A DNA stretch of 64,000 nt from Allantophomopsis cytisporea (lineage: Eukaryota > Ascomycota > Leotiomycetes > Phacidiales > Phacidiaceae), in NCBI GenBank assembly GCA_024752435.1, contig CP103022.1, positions 310,001-374,000 on the forward strand, in the 5' to 3' direction. This document shows positions 12,249-26,335 of this stretch, in pieces. Every line of letters begins with the position of its first letter. The first letter of the stretch is position 1. The position numbers were made by a program, and so were the translations under genes. Under the pieces are notes generated by a model. It was not told the origin of the DNA. It saw only the letters and a list, made by a program, of their open reading frames with translations, and searched no databases.

Positions 12249-13483
12249 TTGCTAGGTATGGAGACGCAATATCATATCCCAAAACCAAAAAGTAAGATAC
12301 CAGCTGGTATTCACTTCAGCTAATCTTCTAGGCAAGAGAAATTGTAGTAAGATATGATGTGATCGGCTATGAAACTACCAATCCTCTATAGATGCCATAT
12401 AATCAACTCTGAAAACAATATGGATCTATGTTATAATACAAAGACTCAGGAGAACAGTGAATGAACGAATTCAAAGTTGGATGGAAGCTGAAGCTTTGAG
12501 ATGTCGAACAGTGCGGTCAGGCTGCGGCGAATGATAGGGATTATCTCACGTGAAAAGCTACACGGGAAGATCTGATGAATGGTAGCCTTAAATATTAGGA
12601 TCTAAGACCTTCAAAGCTATATCCAGGTATTATTAGAACTATTTTAGGACTTCATATTTCACTACATAATGTATCTAGGATTCTTTGAAGAATATTAAAA
12701 CATACTGACTATATCTCTATTACATATGTTTTTTTCAGAATAACTAATATCAATAGTACTCCTTAAAAACATTTCATTGTTTTATCCTCTTATCTGATTA
12801 TTCTCAACACCTGTGTTCATAGTACACAACAAAGGATGGAATCTACAGAATCCAAAGGGCTCTGAAATTCATCTCTTCCATATAGTGAATTATCCTGAGT
12901 ACACAGCTTAGCGTACTGTCGTGATACTTAGCTATAAAATCAGCCACAGCCGTAAGACTACCGTCATTTGTATCCTTTCACCATTCCCAAGCTTCATTTG
13001 AATGCAATACCTAAATCCAAATGCGCTCTAACATTTTATTCGATACCAAGGATTCTTGGCGTCTGATTCGTTGTTTACGCTCGAAGGGGTGAGTCTTTAT
13101 ATCACACATTAAAAGCACCTGAATTATCAACAGAAGCAAGTGAATGTCATAGAGAGTATTCATAAACATAACTTCCCAAAGAAGCCGCCATCAGAGGCCC
13201 AGGACATAGAAGCCAGCAACCAAGATGAAGAATAGATGAGACAAAAATACCACACCAGCCAAATCAACCGCTCACGCTCACATATATGCCCCATCAAACG
13301 CCAACAACAAATGCACGCTGACGCCAACAATCACGTACGCCATCCTTATCATCCCCCTAATCCTCCACGTCCAAGAACCATATTCAATGCCACAGGTATA
13401 ACCATCTGCCAATGGCCATGACTACCCTTCGTCCATCCTTTCAACCATCCGTCCAATCATGCTTTCATTCATCGTCCATCAGC
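12249..13483. other. Intergenic, no gene recognised
   Basis: AT-rich spacer of about 1.2 kb. It contains the upstream region of the Zn2Cys6 gene and the 3' flank of the small Ser-rich gene. No repeats or RNA genes were recognised. Confidence 0.55.
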
Positions 13484-13777
13484 TTACTCCAAAACATGCT
13501 CGCTCCAGTCTCCCTCTCCACCACCGAGCTTCAAGAATCTTCCCTGGCCCAAGAATGCCGATTTATCACTTGCGGAGCTCGACGATCGTCTGTTCTTCAT
13601 CTCTGCCGCAGCCTCGGCAGCGGCCTTCTGCTCTGGAGAGCCGAGTATGGTCTTGGAGGGTGGAGACGAAGAGGAGTAATCAATAGGAGAGAGCTCGAGG
13701 AAAGTTGAGGAGCGGCGTTCAGTAGAGGCGGAGGTATGGGTGGCTGATTTGGTTTGGATTGGTTGTGGAGAGGCCAT
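13484..13777 (-). CDS. Small Ser-rich protein of unknown function
   Basis: A 97-residue protein starting at MASPQPIQTK. I do not recognise a family with confidence. It is rich in Ser, Pro and Ala and looks largely disordered. Two segments look constrained: RRSSTFLELSPIDY near the N-terminus and FLGQGRFLKLGGGEGDW at the C-terminus. RRSS and NRRSSSS resemble basophilic kinase sites, which suggests phosphorylation. The same frame is open further upstream to about 14170, but without an ATG that looks coding. A TATA-like element about 160 nt upstream of 13777 supports this start. Single exon. No link to neighbours is apparent. Confidence 0.6.
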   Translation of the reverse strand: MASPQPIQTKSATHTSASTERRSSTFLELSPIDYSSSSPPSKTILGSPEQKAAAEAAAEMKNRRSSSSASDKSAFLGQGRFLKLGGGEGDWSEHVLE

Positions 13778-13937
13778 TTTGAGATTTGAAGAGAGGATTT
13801 TGAGGATTTTATTTATTCGGACGGATGGATGGAAGAGTTGATGGATTTGGACTTGATTATTGACTTCGACGGTCAACTTTTTGGTTGAAGGTAGAAACGG
13901 AGAGATGATTGCAGATTGGAGGGCAGGATATGGAGGG

Positions 13938-13945
13938 TTTTTATA
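13938..13945 (-). promoter_or_regulatory. TATA-like box of the small Ser-rich gene
   Basis: The minus-strand sequence TATAAAAA lies about 160 nt upstream of the ATG at 13777, a plausible core promoter position. Confidence 0.4.
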
Positions 13946-16787
13946 AGGCCGGCTATGACGGAAAAGGAGAGGGAGGGCTTTGAAGGGAGGGCAGATAGAT
14001 AGGTGGTATTTGAGGTTTTTCGTCAGACTTTCGGTCACATTGGGAAGATTAACGTTTAAATAGTGGAACAGCAAAGCAAGATGGACACGATAGAGTAATA
14101 TAGGACGAGATCTTAGGCCCACGTGTTTCATATACTGGCCATCCACATGCTTCGTAGCCTTTAGACTCACATGCTACTCCAGAATAGAGGGGCGAAGAAT
14201 GAAGATAGCGGCTGTGGGCGATGATGAAGATGAGGTGAGGTGCGTGGACGAAAGATACTTAAGGGGTCCCATAGGGGTGTGTGCTCAAGCGTTGAGTTGA
14301 GGAGATCGTCGTCATAAGGAGATAACGATAGACAGCGCGCTCTGCCGGACCCCACAAAACAAAGCGGACAAAGGGAAGGAAGGGATCCTCACTCAGGAAT
14401 GGCTGAATAATGATTAAATGGTACAATAACACAATAGCGACTAAGATAAAGAGCTAAGATAGAAATCCTCTAAAAATATGATTAAAGTATGCAGATTACC
14501 TTATGAGTGGAAGATGCCAGAGAATGAGAAAAAGTGTGCATCGCCATCTGGGAAAGAAAGGACGAAACTTTACAAGAATGTCGCTTGATTCGCTCCAAAC
14601 AGAGGCATATTCCGGAATAGAAAATAATCAAGCCGTGTCTTTACGGAAGTTGACAAAACAATCCAGTATCCATACGTATCATAATGTCATCAAGAAACCT
14701 CAGACTTACGTTTTCCGGTCATTCCCTCCATTCGCTGACATTTCTCGTGGAGTGTCACGGGTTATAGGGCGTCAAATTAACTGTAAGCAGCCGCCCAAGG
14801 CCATGGCGGCATCTCCAGCACCAACACGCAACTATTCGACTTCGGGCCCAGATCACGCAGGTGAAAGGGCTGAAGAGAAGGCGTGTGACTCGAGACAAGC
14901 GCATCGTTTTCTCTTCGGGCGGGCCAGTTCAGATTCGCATATGGACTGTTCTGTTCATATGAAGACGAATGTTGATTGACATACAGACACCACTCACCCC
15001 ACCCATGTTCAATACGGCGTTGCATCTCCATACGTTAGGTGAGAACATGGCATACCAGACGCTCTGTGTAGAATGTGAAGTCAGGCCAGTCATCACGCAT
15101 CAAGCAAGAGTATGAGCATTCACATGAAATGCTGATGATCCGAATGATGGCTGTCTGCCATGTGGAAAACCGATATCCATGGGACCGGAGTTGGAGCGTG
15201 ATGGCGGGGTTGCGCTCATCTACGCCGCTAATACCCGCGCTTCAGACAGACCGAGGGATTTGGGACGACGTCTCCATGGCTTGTCCGCTAACTGCCACGA
15301 TTGTGTCTGTCACGACGAAATCGTCGAAACAGGGCGGATCGTAATTCTCTGGATGATGCTTCTCCCGGGCACTTCTGATGGTGGCCTCGGAGCCGTCTCC
15401 ATGACATGACGCTTCCCTGATGCTGGCAAAGCCTCACGGGTTTGCTGATTTCGTCCCGTACCGTAGTCGCCAACGTGAGACTCCGCCTAGGAGTAGAAGC
15501 AGGAACATGTTCATGTTGACAGGATACTCAGCCTGATCCGGCCCAAACTTCCTTTGAAAGCTAGCAGTTGCTATGGGATATGTGTGGCGTTTATGTGTAA
15601 GTTTCCTGCTGTTGGGTATCAAGACCGTACTGAGGGAGGCACAATAATCATCTCCATAGCTACTTGACTCGTGCAGCAATAACTCAGAGCAGGTCTTTCG
15701 AAAATGCCACAGATCTTTTGAGCATGATCGGTCCCCGGAGTGCAAGCTAGAGACGACGAGATTCTTTGTCTTTTCTTCAAGGGCTTTCAAGATGGCATTT
15801 CATAATGATACTGGAGAATCAAGTACACCAAGTAAATATGAAGAAAAGGCACAAAGTATTTCAGGAGCAGGGAAGCTACTTTTGTAGCCTTCATAGTCTC
15901 TTGTTTGTTACAAAATCCCGTCAATCTCACTGCGGGGTACAGTACGAGCAATGTTAGTTTTGAGGCCAGTCCTCACGGCCAATGGAAGTATCATCACCTC
16001 ATCAGAGAGAAAACATATCTTAGTTGACACGAGGCTGTGCCATTTCCTGCGGACTCCGTCAACAGCGTGTTAGACGTCGAACTCAAAGCATCTTCCCTTA
16101 GAAATCTGACTTTCACATGAAACATGTGCCGAATTTCTGTACTGTACGTATGCACAGACAGGAATTGCTTTCGGCGTGCAGACGGCTATGCAGCAAACTT
16201 CCGCGGCAAGGAAAAGGGGAAAGAAGGAGGCTGCAGCGGCAGCGGAAGGCTTAACATGGCTCGGGGAATCAATTTTTAAAGTGATATGTATTAGATTTCA
16301 ACCAAAAATGACCACATATTGTATGTACATGTGTATGTGCGGAGTATGTACTAGGTACTTCCCGATCCCTGAACAACTCATGTAAACATTCTCGAAGCAA
16401 GCGACAATCAACAAGGAGTATTCGTTTGCTCTTCAACGACATTGGATGATAGCCTGGCATGGGAGTCTGAAGTTCCTACCTTCCATGGTAGTGTGATGTG
16501 TTTGCTTTCACTTGAGCCTTGCATTGAGATTTCGAGACCCTTGCATCGGATTGTCATCCAGGCTATACTTCGTTCGCTGAATTATAACAGTCAAGTTCTT
16601 CATGTCCGGGTTTAGTGTACATGCCTGGAGAATTTCTCCTCAGACTAATCAGAATTCCTGTAGACACGAAATTGTGCAATCCGTGATTCGAGTGAGCGGT
16701 GATATCTTCCGATGCACCATGCATATGACGAATGTTTTGATAGACAGTATGATGCTCTGCCCTCCTCACTAACCCTTATAGAGTATT

Positions 16788-16810
16788 GTGTACAAAGTGT
16801 GTTTGTACAC
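16788..16810. repeat. Perfect inverted repeat, 9-bp arms, 5-nt loop
   Basis: GTGTACAAA at 16788-16796 is the exact reverse complement of TTTGTACAC at 16802-16810. No coding region is nearby. Confidence 0.7.
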
Positions 16811-19800
16811 TGTACATCCAAACTTACCATTGCCAGATGCACAAAGATAGAGCTTTGCTTCATCTTCCAACCTTGAAAACACGCGTATTTATAATCTGCT
16901 GATATGTATTTCCTACGTATCTTTTGGGATCTTGCAACGCGATAAATTGCAGGGCAAATTGCAGCCATCGGGTGTGGGAAGCCGCCAACCGTAACTCAAA
17001 CAGCCTGCTCCAACGGCAGCACTTCATGGTTTTTGACAGAAGCGTTGACATCGCGTCTCTGCAGGAACTAACGGGCGCTTCACATATGATAGATCTCCTG
17101 CCTCACGAAGGTTCGCGGGGCGACATGCCAGCGGCCTGTACTACGCCGAGTAGCTCAGACAAAATGCCGAGGGCGATCATCCGTAGAGCCGTGAAGTATA
17201 ATGAGGTGAATGCTCGTCACGGCTATGCATGGTTAATGTATTTGTGCGACAGATATGTATCTATCTTTTCAGTTGCGTGCATTTCTGTATGCATGATTGG
17301 AGGCCTTCGCGCAGTCATTTTCGTGCATCAAAATCGGAGAATTTGAATTTTGGGCAGAGCGCAATCGCCATGGTATGGAAATGAAATAGAAATCAGACCG
17401 CATACTTAAACTTACCTTGACTTGTGAATATTTGGTACAAGGTCAAGTAACGGGAATTCCCCGTATGTTGTGCGCATGTGTGATATATGTATACATATAT
17501 ATATATATATATACTTCAAAGTGCATAGATCCATACTCTAGAAAGCGTGTTAGGGGTGTATCTTATGTACTGCACCCAGATGGTACGCAGAGTAGCAGAC
17601 CTTCTACTGCATATGGCGTGACAGCGGTACATACAATTTCGCCAGATGTCGTACACTTCGTTTTATATTGCCGTCGAGTAACGCGCGAGGAAAGCCTTTC
17701 CGATTACTGCCTATGCCTTGTAGATCATGCATTCGCCTATAGAAGACTGCATGAGGTGAGAATAAGGACCTTTGGCCTTTCTCGTACCCCCATTTCCCTT
17801 GCTGTTCAAACCTGTTTCATGTTATGGCCTGGCTTTTCTTCATTTCTGATACGATTGCGTATTACAGGAAAGGTACTAATTAGTGTGGCGTGTGAGATAT
17901 CATATTTTGCATTCTTCAGAAAAAGAGTGTGATACTTTGCCTTACCCTTTTTCTTATAGTTCTGATGTTACCTCTATTTCCAGATTTTTAAGTCGCATGA
18001 TCATCTTTTCATGATTGTTGTCTAGATGTCCATCTCATTCGATTGAAGGAGGTACTTTGATGAAGATAGGAGGGCCAATGTTGAGGTACCATAACAGGAG
18101 ACCATACACAGCCAAGAGGGGAATACTAGAGCACACAGTACCCTATAGTTGACTCTGTATAACTCAGGTCTTAGTCGCGGAGTATCATCCTGTCCGGACC
18201 AATGCTTTGAGTACAAGCAATTCAACAACGAGTTTGCAGTGTCGGAACTGCATCCGATCAAGGTCTGCGGAGGATCTTACTTAAAGTAACCGATCAAGAA
18301 TTGTGGAATTAGAACACCCCACTGTCGACCTACTCACCCTGGCACTAGTAATGACCGTCAAATAAGGGGAAAACAACAGTTGCCGCATGTATGTGTAGTA
18401 AATACAAGGACAGAGACTAAAGAGAAGCACCGGACCGGACCCAGAGAGTTTTTACCACGGATGATGGCGTACCCAGATAGTGAATACTGTATTATTGCGT
18501 ATCTTTTTGTGCCTTTCTTGTTCGCAGACGCGAGACGTTTGTTTGTTTGCACGAGTTCCCCCTAGCCTTTTACAATAAGCGCAAGTTCCAAGCCAGGGTC
18601 GGGGCGATAACATGTCGGCTGTTGAAAAGCATGCCATGGTGCATAAGGCAGGTGGCCCTATTTACTCGGCTCCTCCCTACTGACAGGCATGGTTGAAAGC
18701 TGTAACTATGCTTGAAAGGAGAAGGAAGGAAGGAAGAAGAATTAGATACGCAGAGGCACAAACTCGATTCTTGCTTCTCAAGGGAGGATAAATGAATTGG
18801 CATATATCAAGGGCGGTGTGACGATATTACCGCTTGGTAGTGCTAGCAAATCTCGAAGCACCTCTCATGTAGAATGATCTAATGGTGAGCGGTTGCAAGA
18901 GAAAAGAGGCTGTTGGTAGAATTCAATAAAGTACTCAATACAGCGTACTTCATATGTGTGTATTTACCTCTTCAACGGAGATCGCTCCTCGGGAAACGTT
19001 AGTCGCAAGTCAAGAACGGAAGGTTAATTTCTCGTGCTTGATATTCTAGATGCGATGCTATTTTTTCTATCGCTGTTATCTTATTTGGGGCATGAGTAAG
19101 TTATGTACATACCTGTCTTTTCGTCGATTTAGTAACTTTGAAGAGTGACGACATTCCAATTTTACCTTTGAGCCGTTAATTCTTCAGCATATCAAATAAA
19201 GAGAAATTTGTCGTAGCTCGTAAATGCCACACATTGCTTCCGCAGTCTGCTACTGTAGCGTAACCACAGAGCACATGGCAAGCCTCCGGGTCAGTGCTGC
19301 GTGTTTCCCTGTACGCAGCCGCAGGATTCGAATCGGAAGAACGCCCTCACTACCTCCAGCGTATGGATCATATTCTGACACTGCCGTTACAGGGCCCCGC
19401 AATAGGCCGTTAGCGGTGATGCCAAGAGTCTTGATCTAAGTACTGTGTAAAACGAGGCGTGCGGGAAACAAGAGGCGCTGCGGCCCCCATCGGACCATAT
19501 GCTCTACTTAGAGCCCCGGCGAATTGTCCTATCTGATGACTCTGATTGCGCTGGTGTCAAACAGAGAGTCTACTGCACATGGTCGTGAGTGGGACCGGGG
19601 AACATAGGCTGGTGGATGTCATTAAAGCTTGGTGGGGGAAGATGAGGGATGAAGGATGTGAAAATGATGCTTGATGCTCAAGGGCTAGGCACATACTGTA
19701 AATGACCCTTACGAAGATGCTGCTTGCTCAGTTGACAGATGACTTCGAATTGTTAAGGAGCCTCGGAAGCACACACCAACAACTACCGGCACTTCCTTGA

Positions 19801-20492
19801 CTGAAGTGACCGGACAGGTTGGAATGTTTTCTATTGTCTTCGAAGATGCTGCCACTCACACTGCTCTAGAAAAGTAGAGATGGAAGAGATGGAGGTTGAT
19901 AGCTGTGCTCGATGAATGTACGTGTGTGTGTACTGTTCAGATTGGTCAGACCTGCCAATAACTCAGTCGAACACAGCCAAGACATTGTCACTTGCATGCC
20001 TAGTATCAGTTAGTTGCCCAAGTACCGGCTCCACCGTGGGATACTCACGTACGCACATATACATACAGATGCAACTTACTGTCATCAGGACTTATATCAA
20101 GTAATTGGACGTCCATAATACTGTTGTACTGCCGGTAGGTGTTCCTCTGATATCTGGAGCAATCTCACCAACAAAGTCCGTAGTGATTTGGGTAGGCTGT
20201 TATCAGTGGTTACTCACCCTTTGATGCTGATGACTTGGAAGATGGGATACTGTACTGGTACATATGTGCGTGCATACGAGAAACGGAGTCGAGTAGCGTG
20301 ACAGGCAGGAGTAAGTCTTCGGCAGCCCCATGCCGTGCGCAGCTTCGACCTTACCACAGACTGGCACCTGCGTAATCACCAAGTCATCTTAGCCGTCAAA
20401 CGCGCGAATACACCCATGATTGAGAATTAGCGGAGCGGACCTTCGTGCATGCTTAAGGGTAGCTCCGTAGTTTGGTGTGAATAGACATAGAC

Positions 20493-20522
20493 GTGTACCT
20501 GTACCTGTACCTGTGGCTGTAC
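20493..20522. repeat. Hexanucleotide array (CTGTAC)n
   Basis: About five 6-bp units with CTG at 20499, 20505, 20511 and 20517, mainly CTGTAC with one CTGTGG. Confidence 0.8.
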
Positions 20523-21199
20523 TTGTGCTTCTGTTTCTTTGCTTGCCGTTGTCTTTCCAACAACTGTGGGGTACAATGGGTGAATATTTTCTACTACTAA
20601 TGATGAGCAGGGTGTCATTCATAAGGAGAGATGAAGTTATCCCACTTACACTTTACCAACGTCTTACCTTGCTTCGTCAGTGCCGATGTTTCCCTACATC
20701 CAGATGTCCTATATTACAACATACCAACCACTAAGGTAACCCAACACATGCCCCACCATAGCATCTAGAGAGCATTACATGACCATACCTTGACACTCAC
20801 CAACAGCCACTCTTCTGTCGAAGATAGGATCTGATAGGCTCGAAGAACAAAGCGGTACATTTGCCGTGAAATGTCAACACAATGATGTGTGATCAATCAG
20901 AGATGACCTGCCACGCCTGCTAGAAGGATTCATAGCAGTCCAATACGCTATACGGCCTGTTGTTCTCTTTGAGTAAGTGAAAGAAATGAAAGATGCTGCA
21001 AAGACCCCAGAGCGGCGCTACAGTACTCTAGAAATGTCCAAAAGTTCTAGGGTTATTGTTAGCACCTGCGGTACAAAAATACTAATATGCACTACGACCT
21101 CGTAGAACGGCAGCTGCTTAACTTTGTCCCTTTTCGGAGCACAAGTACTCGGAATGTCGTCTTCATATATATGCATGAATTTTTTATCTGTATGTACTG

Positions 21200-21290
21200 T
21201 GTTCGCATGTGTGTATATGTATATGTATATGTATGTATATGTATACGCGAGTGAGTGTGTGTGTGTGCGTGTGAGTGAGTGAGTGAGAAT
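21200..21290. repeat. TG/TA-rich microsatellite tract
   Basis: Compound simple repeat: TGTATA-like units up to about 21245, then GTGTGT and repeated GTGA. Confidence 0.7.
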
Positions 21291-22421
21291 TATGTATGTA
21301 CCCTTCCAGCCTCTCATAAACTCCTAGTCTTAGCTGCCTTATGATGAACCATGGCTAAGCCTTCGTGGCCTTGTTTAAAATATATATGCATATTCTATTC
21401 TATTAAAGTACGTACTTGTCTACATACATCACATTGCCGTTCCCTAATGAAATGTAATAAGAGATCATAATAATCTACCGTCCTTTCTCCTCCAACACCA
21501 ACATGTACCCAATCTATGTATATTTCTGATCCTTCATACTTTCCTTCATCCGGAAGCTTTTCCTAGTATTGACATGGTCCTTTTCGAATTTAAACTGTAC
21601 AAAAACATAATGACTAATCAGGAGAAATGGGAAATATCTAATTTGATTTATTTGATTGATTAACTTACTCAAAATATCGACCTAAAATGACCACATCGGC
21701 CCAATGGGAAAGACTTTGAATATTTATGGCTCTCGTTCAATTCTATTAAAAACAAGCATAGATGCTCATCATCACAGATCCATCAACACACGGAGATAAT
21801 GTCCGACACCATGCTCATCTGAAAGAAGCATCATGGATTATATGCTTTCTCATGCCCATAGTAAAATAGTCGTTTATACTGATATATGCGTGGCTGTGTA
21901 TATACACATACATATACACATACATGTATATGTATATATACAAACATATATATATGTATGTATGTCGTCTGAGAATGCATATGCCCTCTTTAGCCCTCTC
22001 GCAAAAGACCCCATCCCCACATAAACCAACATCCCCTCCTCCTATCCCTCATAAGAGTCTCTGCAACAAATCGACGACCTACCTACCCACTTCCAGGGGA
22101 CCCTCATCCAAGACGCAGGGAATATATGACCCGGACCTACTGCTACGTACTGTTTGCCGGCCGACCTGCCAACCTATCTACTTCAAAAGCTACTAAAAAG
22201 TACACTTATTCGAAAGCAAGTCATACTTCCCTTGAGTTTGACTCGCTACTTCTAATCTTTTCGACACCCTTTTGAACAAGCAAACGGCCTCCGTTCCTAT
22301 TTCCAGGAATTTACCTGAGAGCATAGTTCTCATGCAGCTTCATTGGCCTTGAGTCTCGGGAGAAAGCAAAAAGACAGTGCCATCTGGCTATGGTGTGATA
22401 GGGTAGTATAAAGGGTCACCG

Positions 22422-23240
22422 GTGCGCACAACGTTGAAAATAGCCAACGCAACGCCGTTGATACATACATACATTTGTTTTTATTTAACCTTTAGCATTT
22501 TTACTTTTGGAACTGCCGGGAAAACAACTCAATTTTTTGATTTGCGGAAAGGCAAAGCGGAAGAAGAAGAAGATCAGGGACGGACCGAAAAAAAGAGCAC
22601 GAAAAGAAACAGAGAAGAGAGAAGATCGGAAGAAGGAAAGGATATGTAGGTGAAGAGAAGGGAAAACAAAAACAGAAAAGGACAAACAAATTAACAGAAA
22701 GCTTGTCGCTCAGCAGCTTGCCATTGCCTTTTTCTTCTTCTTCTTTACCTGCCGGGGACACAAGAAAAAGCATCATCGTCTACCTACCCAACCCCGAATT
22801 AAACCTCACCTCCACCACCAGTCTTCCCCATACCATCTCATCTCATCGCTCTCCACCACCACGAAAACGAGCACGTCCTCGGCCATTGTCTCAATAAAGC
22901 TCCGACAATTTTTTTTGTACGAACGACTTTCGAAACAAGAGTCCAGAATCCATCATCTCTACCAATTCGACATTTACGATATCGTCCCAAAATCATTCCA
23001 GACCGCTCTCAATCGGTCAAATAAATTCCCCATTCTTTCCCGTTGGTATGTGCCTCTATCTCCCTCCCATGTCAGAAAATCAAATCCTCAATATCACGCA
23101 AAACAAGTGTTAATCCACCCCACCCCCCACCTCCCCCCTCCCATTCAGAGCAATTTTATCAGAGTATGTATAGGTTGAGCGTTTAAGAAGAAGGGGGGAA
23201 AAATCACAGACTGACAATGTGGCTTTTTATTTTTAGTTAA
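22422..23240 (+). other. CT-rich, leader-like stretch without an evident CDS
   Basis: The plus strand here looks like a fungal promoter and 5' untranslated exon. It has a purine-rich block (about 22550-22680), then CT/CA-rich sequence with only short frames, and a candidate donor GTATGT at about 23046 after a stretch without long frames. No protein-coding exon was found downstream on this strand before MDM12 at 26608. Confidence 0.35.
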
Positions 23241-26200
23241 GAAATTGCGGCGCCGCGTTTCTAGCTCAGCCAGCAAAGAGAGGCAGTAGAGGGAACAAGA
23301 GGAAAGGGCTGAGAGAAAGAGAAAGAGAGCGAGATAGAGTCACTCGGACAACAACACACATACGATAATCACTCCTTGATGTGTATTCAGCCACACAAAT
23401 ACATCCACACACATATACACACATCCACCACGGCACTTGGACGGTACAATCATGTGTACACGAGTAGTGCACACGTACAGCTGCGGCCATCGGGTAGTGG
23501 AGATGGTACCATGTGCGGATTCTCGAGGTAGTGGAGGACAATGTACGAAGAGTCTGAAGGACATCCGCATACCTCACGAAGAGTCGTGTGACAGTTGTGG
23601 GGGCTAATGATCCATTTACTCTTCCACCATAATTCCATAACAACAAAGCAAATCATAAATCAGGTGAGTCGTGCCTATTACGGCCTTCCCCCTTGAGCCA
23701 AAAGATACTGTCATTACAAGTTTCATCATATATTTTGCTTGATGATCAAGCCGTCCTTTCCCTCCTTTCCTATCATATTTCGGCAGTTGCTGCTTGCTAA
23801 CCCTTGCCCAGAATCCATTGTTGGCGGCTGAGATGGGCAATAACTACGTCCAAGGCACAGCTTGGCGTTTGTGTTCATGGACTTCAACCATATCATGCGA
23901 GGAGTTTCGGTCGGAAAATCATAATGCTTAGCATTTACCGGCGTTTTTGGTCATGGAAAACAAAAACATATCATCGATGGGAGCGTGCCGGAAACAGGGA
24001 GGCCTTTTTGTTTTGGCAGGGTTGTGTCCCTCAAATTTCCATATGATTGGGTATCTTTGTAGCATTTTTGTTGGAGTTTTGGTCTTTGATGGTTATCATC
24101 AAGCCTCAACTGGGATGATCTTCTTTTGTTGGATGTCTGCACTTTAGATTAACTCAACTAACCAGGGTATCGTATGTTTTGGAGTGGCAAGATTTCCGTC
24201 TATCTAATGCATATCGACATGAGCAGGAGCTCAGATAATATTGTAATCTTTCCTATATCAATCTGAGGCTTATAACTTCACCAAAAAGCCGGCAGAAAAT
24301 ATCCTGACTCCGGCCATCGGGCGTTATCAGTCAGTCAGTGATCACTGAAACGGCCTCCAATTTTTTATTTTTTTTTACCTACTTATGTGCAGAATGACGA
24401 CTTGCATGAACGACCAAACAAAATCACGGATAAGTGATGCCCTGCAGACCGTTGAAATGCTGTGTGTCCATGTCCATGCATTGCCTTGCAGGGACCACAG
24501 CATCTTCGACAAGGGATCTTATGTACTCAACCATACACGGCTAGTCGTATCAGTCGTCAGTACGTGAAAACGCTCAAGCAGCGCACTGCCAGTGTCACCT
24601 TCTGGCCTCGACAGATGCTGTGCTGAGGAAACACGTCCGTCCATCTGTTAAATAAGGTTGCTCAGATGCGCGATTTAAGGTTCATATCATCACTCCGCTT
24701 CGACATTTGTTTTCTGATCCCCGCCGAAGATAATGTTGGAGCTCACCCATGCGCGCAGAGGAACATGATCATGTGACAGCTATCAATCACGATTTGATGG
24801 CGAGTGCTCCGTACATCGCAGAATAGTGAGAATTGGATGATGTTATGAGCATACCATGAAGATCCCCGAGGTCAATAGTTGAAGTGCTCCGTACGGCACA
24901 GCTTCGAGTGACGAATAAGGACTGTGACAGGCGAAATAACCGGGTAAAGTTAACAAGCTGTTTGAAGTACTCCTCCACTGCGATTCGCTCGTCCCCCCAT
25001 CTCAAGGTCTTGACGCCTTTTGTATGGCACTTGGTGATTTGGTGGCGGAGGAAAAGCTCGGCATCGGAACGGAAAGGAAAGGAATGGGGGTGAGTAGAAA
25101 GGCTCGCGTGAAGCGTAAGGATCAACGCCAAAGACATACATAAAAGTTAAGTTGCATATGCTTGCCATCGCCCTTACCGGTGAGGACTCGACTTATGCAA
25201 GTCACAAGTCAAGTATCAAAAGTGACTGACATATGGAGTAATAATGATATGATACATATAAGAGAGAGTGGGAAGCTGTTGCGCACATCGCGTAAGTTTT
25301 GCACAGCGACCTGCCATGCGCAAAACCTCTTGACTGATGCCCAATGTGTGTAGCTTTGACGTGGCTTCATGCAAGTATTCTGGGATGGCAGCACAGTCCT
25401 CGCCTTGCTGCAGCTAGCATACGGCAGAGGCGCAGAAGCGCCGTTAGAAAGATGGCACGGCAGAGGCAGAGGCAGAGGCAGAAGCAGAAGCAGAAGCAGA
25501 AGCACAACGGTGGACAGTGCTTGACCGCACTGCACCTTGCAGAAACGGTGAAGAAATGACGAGGAGTAGCAGAATTTAACAAATGAAGAGGCAGTTGATG
25601 TAGCTGTCTGTATTGGCTGCTACCGACCAATCGTTTCCAACACACACCGAAGCACCAAGCTTTTCTTCAGTGGAGTTGCTTGCCTCCAATGAACACTAGG
25701 AGGATAGATCAAATGGCCGACTCAACGAGGATGAGGACAAGGGGCAAGGGGGAGGGGAATGCCTGGAAAGACCCTATGGCCTGGACTAGCTTTACACGAA
25801 AGAAATGCATGAGATATGCTGCAGACGACGGAGAAGACGGAGAATGGCGTCAGGGTTCACTATGTAGCAATCCTCGAAACAGGGCAACGTACACAATATC
25901 GTGAATTATGATTGTCTGAACTGTTAAGGTGAGTGAGTGAGTGTGCACCTAAGTAGTGGTTGTAATCTACTCGTAATTCGGATGTCGTGTGAGAGTCTAT
26001 GAAGTCGTGGCAATACATTTGCACTGTGATACTCGGTGAGACGTATGTGTGTCAGTCAGGAACGGTGCTGCGTATGAATACGTACCACAGTCAATGCAAT
26101 GGATGGATGATACACATCTCTTCGATGCTGTGATTTGTACAAATTTGCGCATTTGAGTAATGAGGTTCAAATACACAGGGTATACATGTGCTCAGAATAG

Positions 26201-26334
26201 AGTACATAATGTAGTAACCACACAAGGAATGCATCAACGTAATATATGTATATGTATGAGGGAAAGGCAAAAGGTAAAGGGGGGTGTGGAGGATTGAGTT
26301 CTGTCAGAGAGCAACGATGGAAAGTAAATCAAGC
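23241..26334. other. Gene-poor region, no gene recognised
   Basis: About 3 kb with only short frames. It holds the (CAGAGG)(CAGAAG) array at 25461-25502. A copy of AGTGCTCCGTAC occurs at about 24803 and again near 24893. Otherwise nothing supported. Confidence 0.5.
25461..25502. repeat. Hexanucleotide array (CAGAGG)3(CAGAAG)4
   Basis: Seven units with CAG every 6 bp (25461 to 25497). On the minus strand it reads CTGCTT then CTGCCT. Confidence 0.85.
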
Positions 26335-26335
26335 A

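Larger units (their letters stand above)
13946..22421. other. Long gene-poor region, no gene recognised
   Basis: About 8.5 kb without an open frame that looks like a gene. The longest frames (for example 17417-17932 and 14503-14979) are low-complexity or lack coding character. It holds a TA-rich tract near 17490-17512, a perfect 9-bp inverted repeat at 16788-16810, a (CTGTAC)-type array at 20493-20522, and TG/TA-rich tracts near 21200-21290 and 21890-21960. No transposase or reverse transcriptase fragment was recognised. Non-coding RNAs or a strongly decayed element cannot be excluded. Confidence 0.55.

Noticed and set aside
14503..14979. 158-codon frame
   Set aside because: No domain, no promoter signal and irregular composition; probably chance.
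17417..17932. 171-codon frame
   Set aside because: Begins in an (AT)n tract and has no recognisable composition or domain; probably chance.
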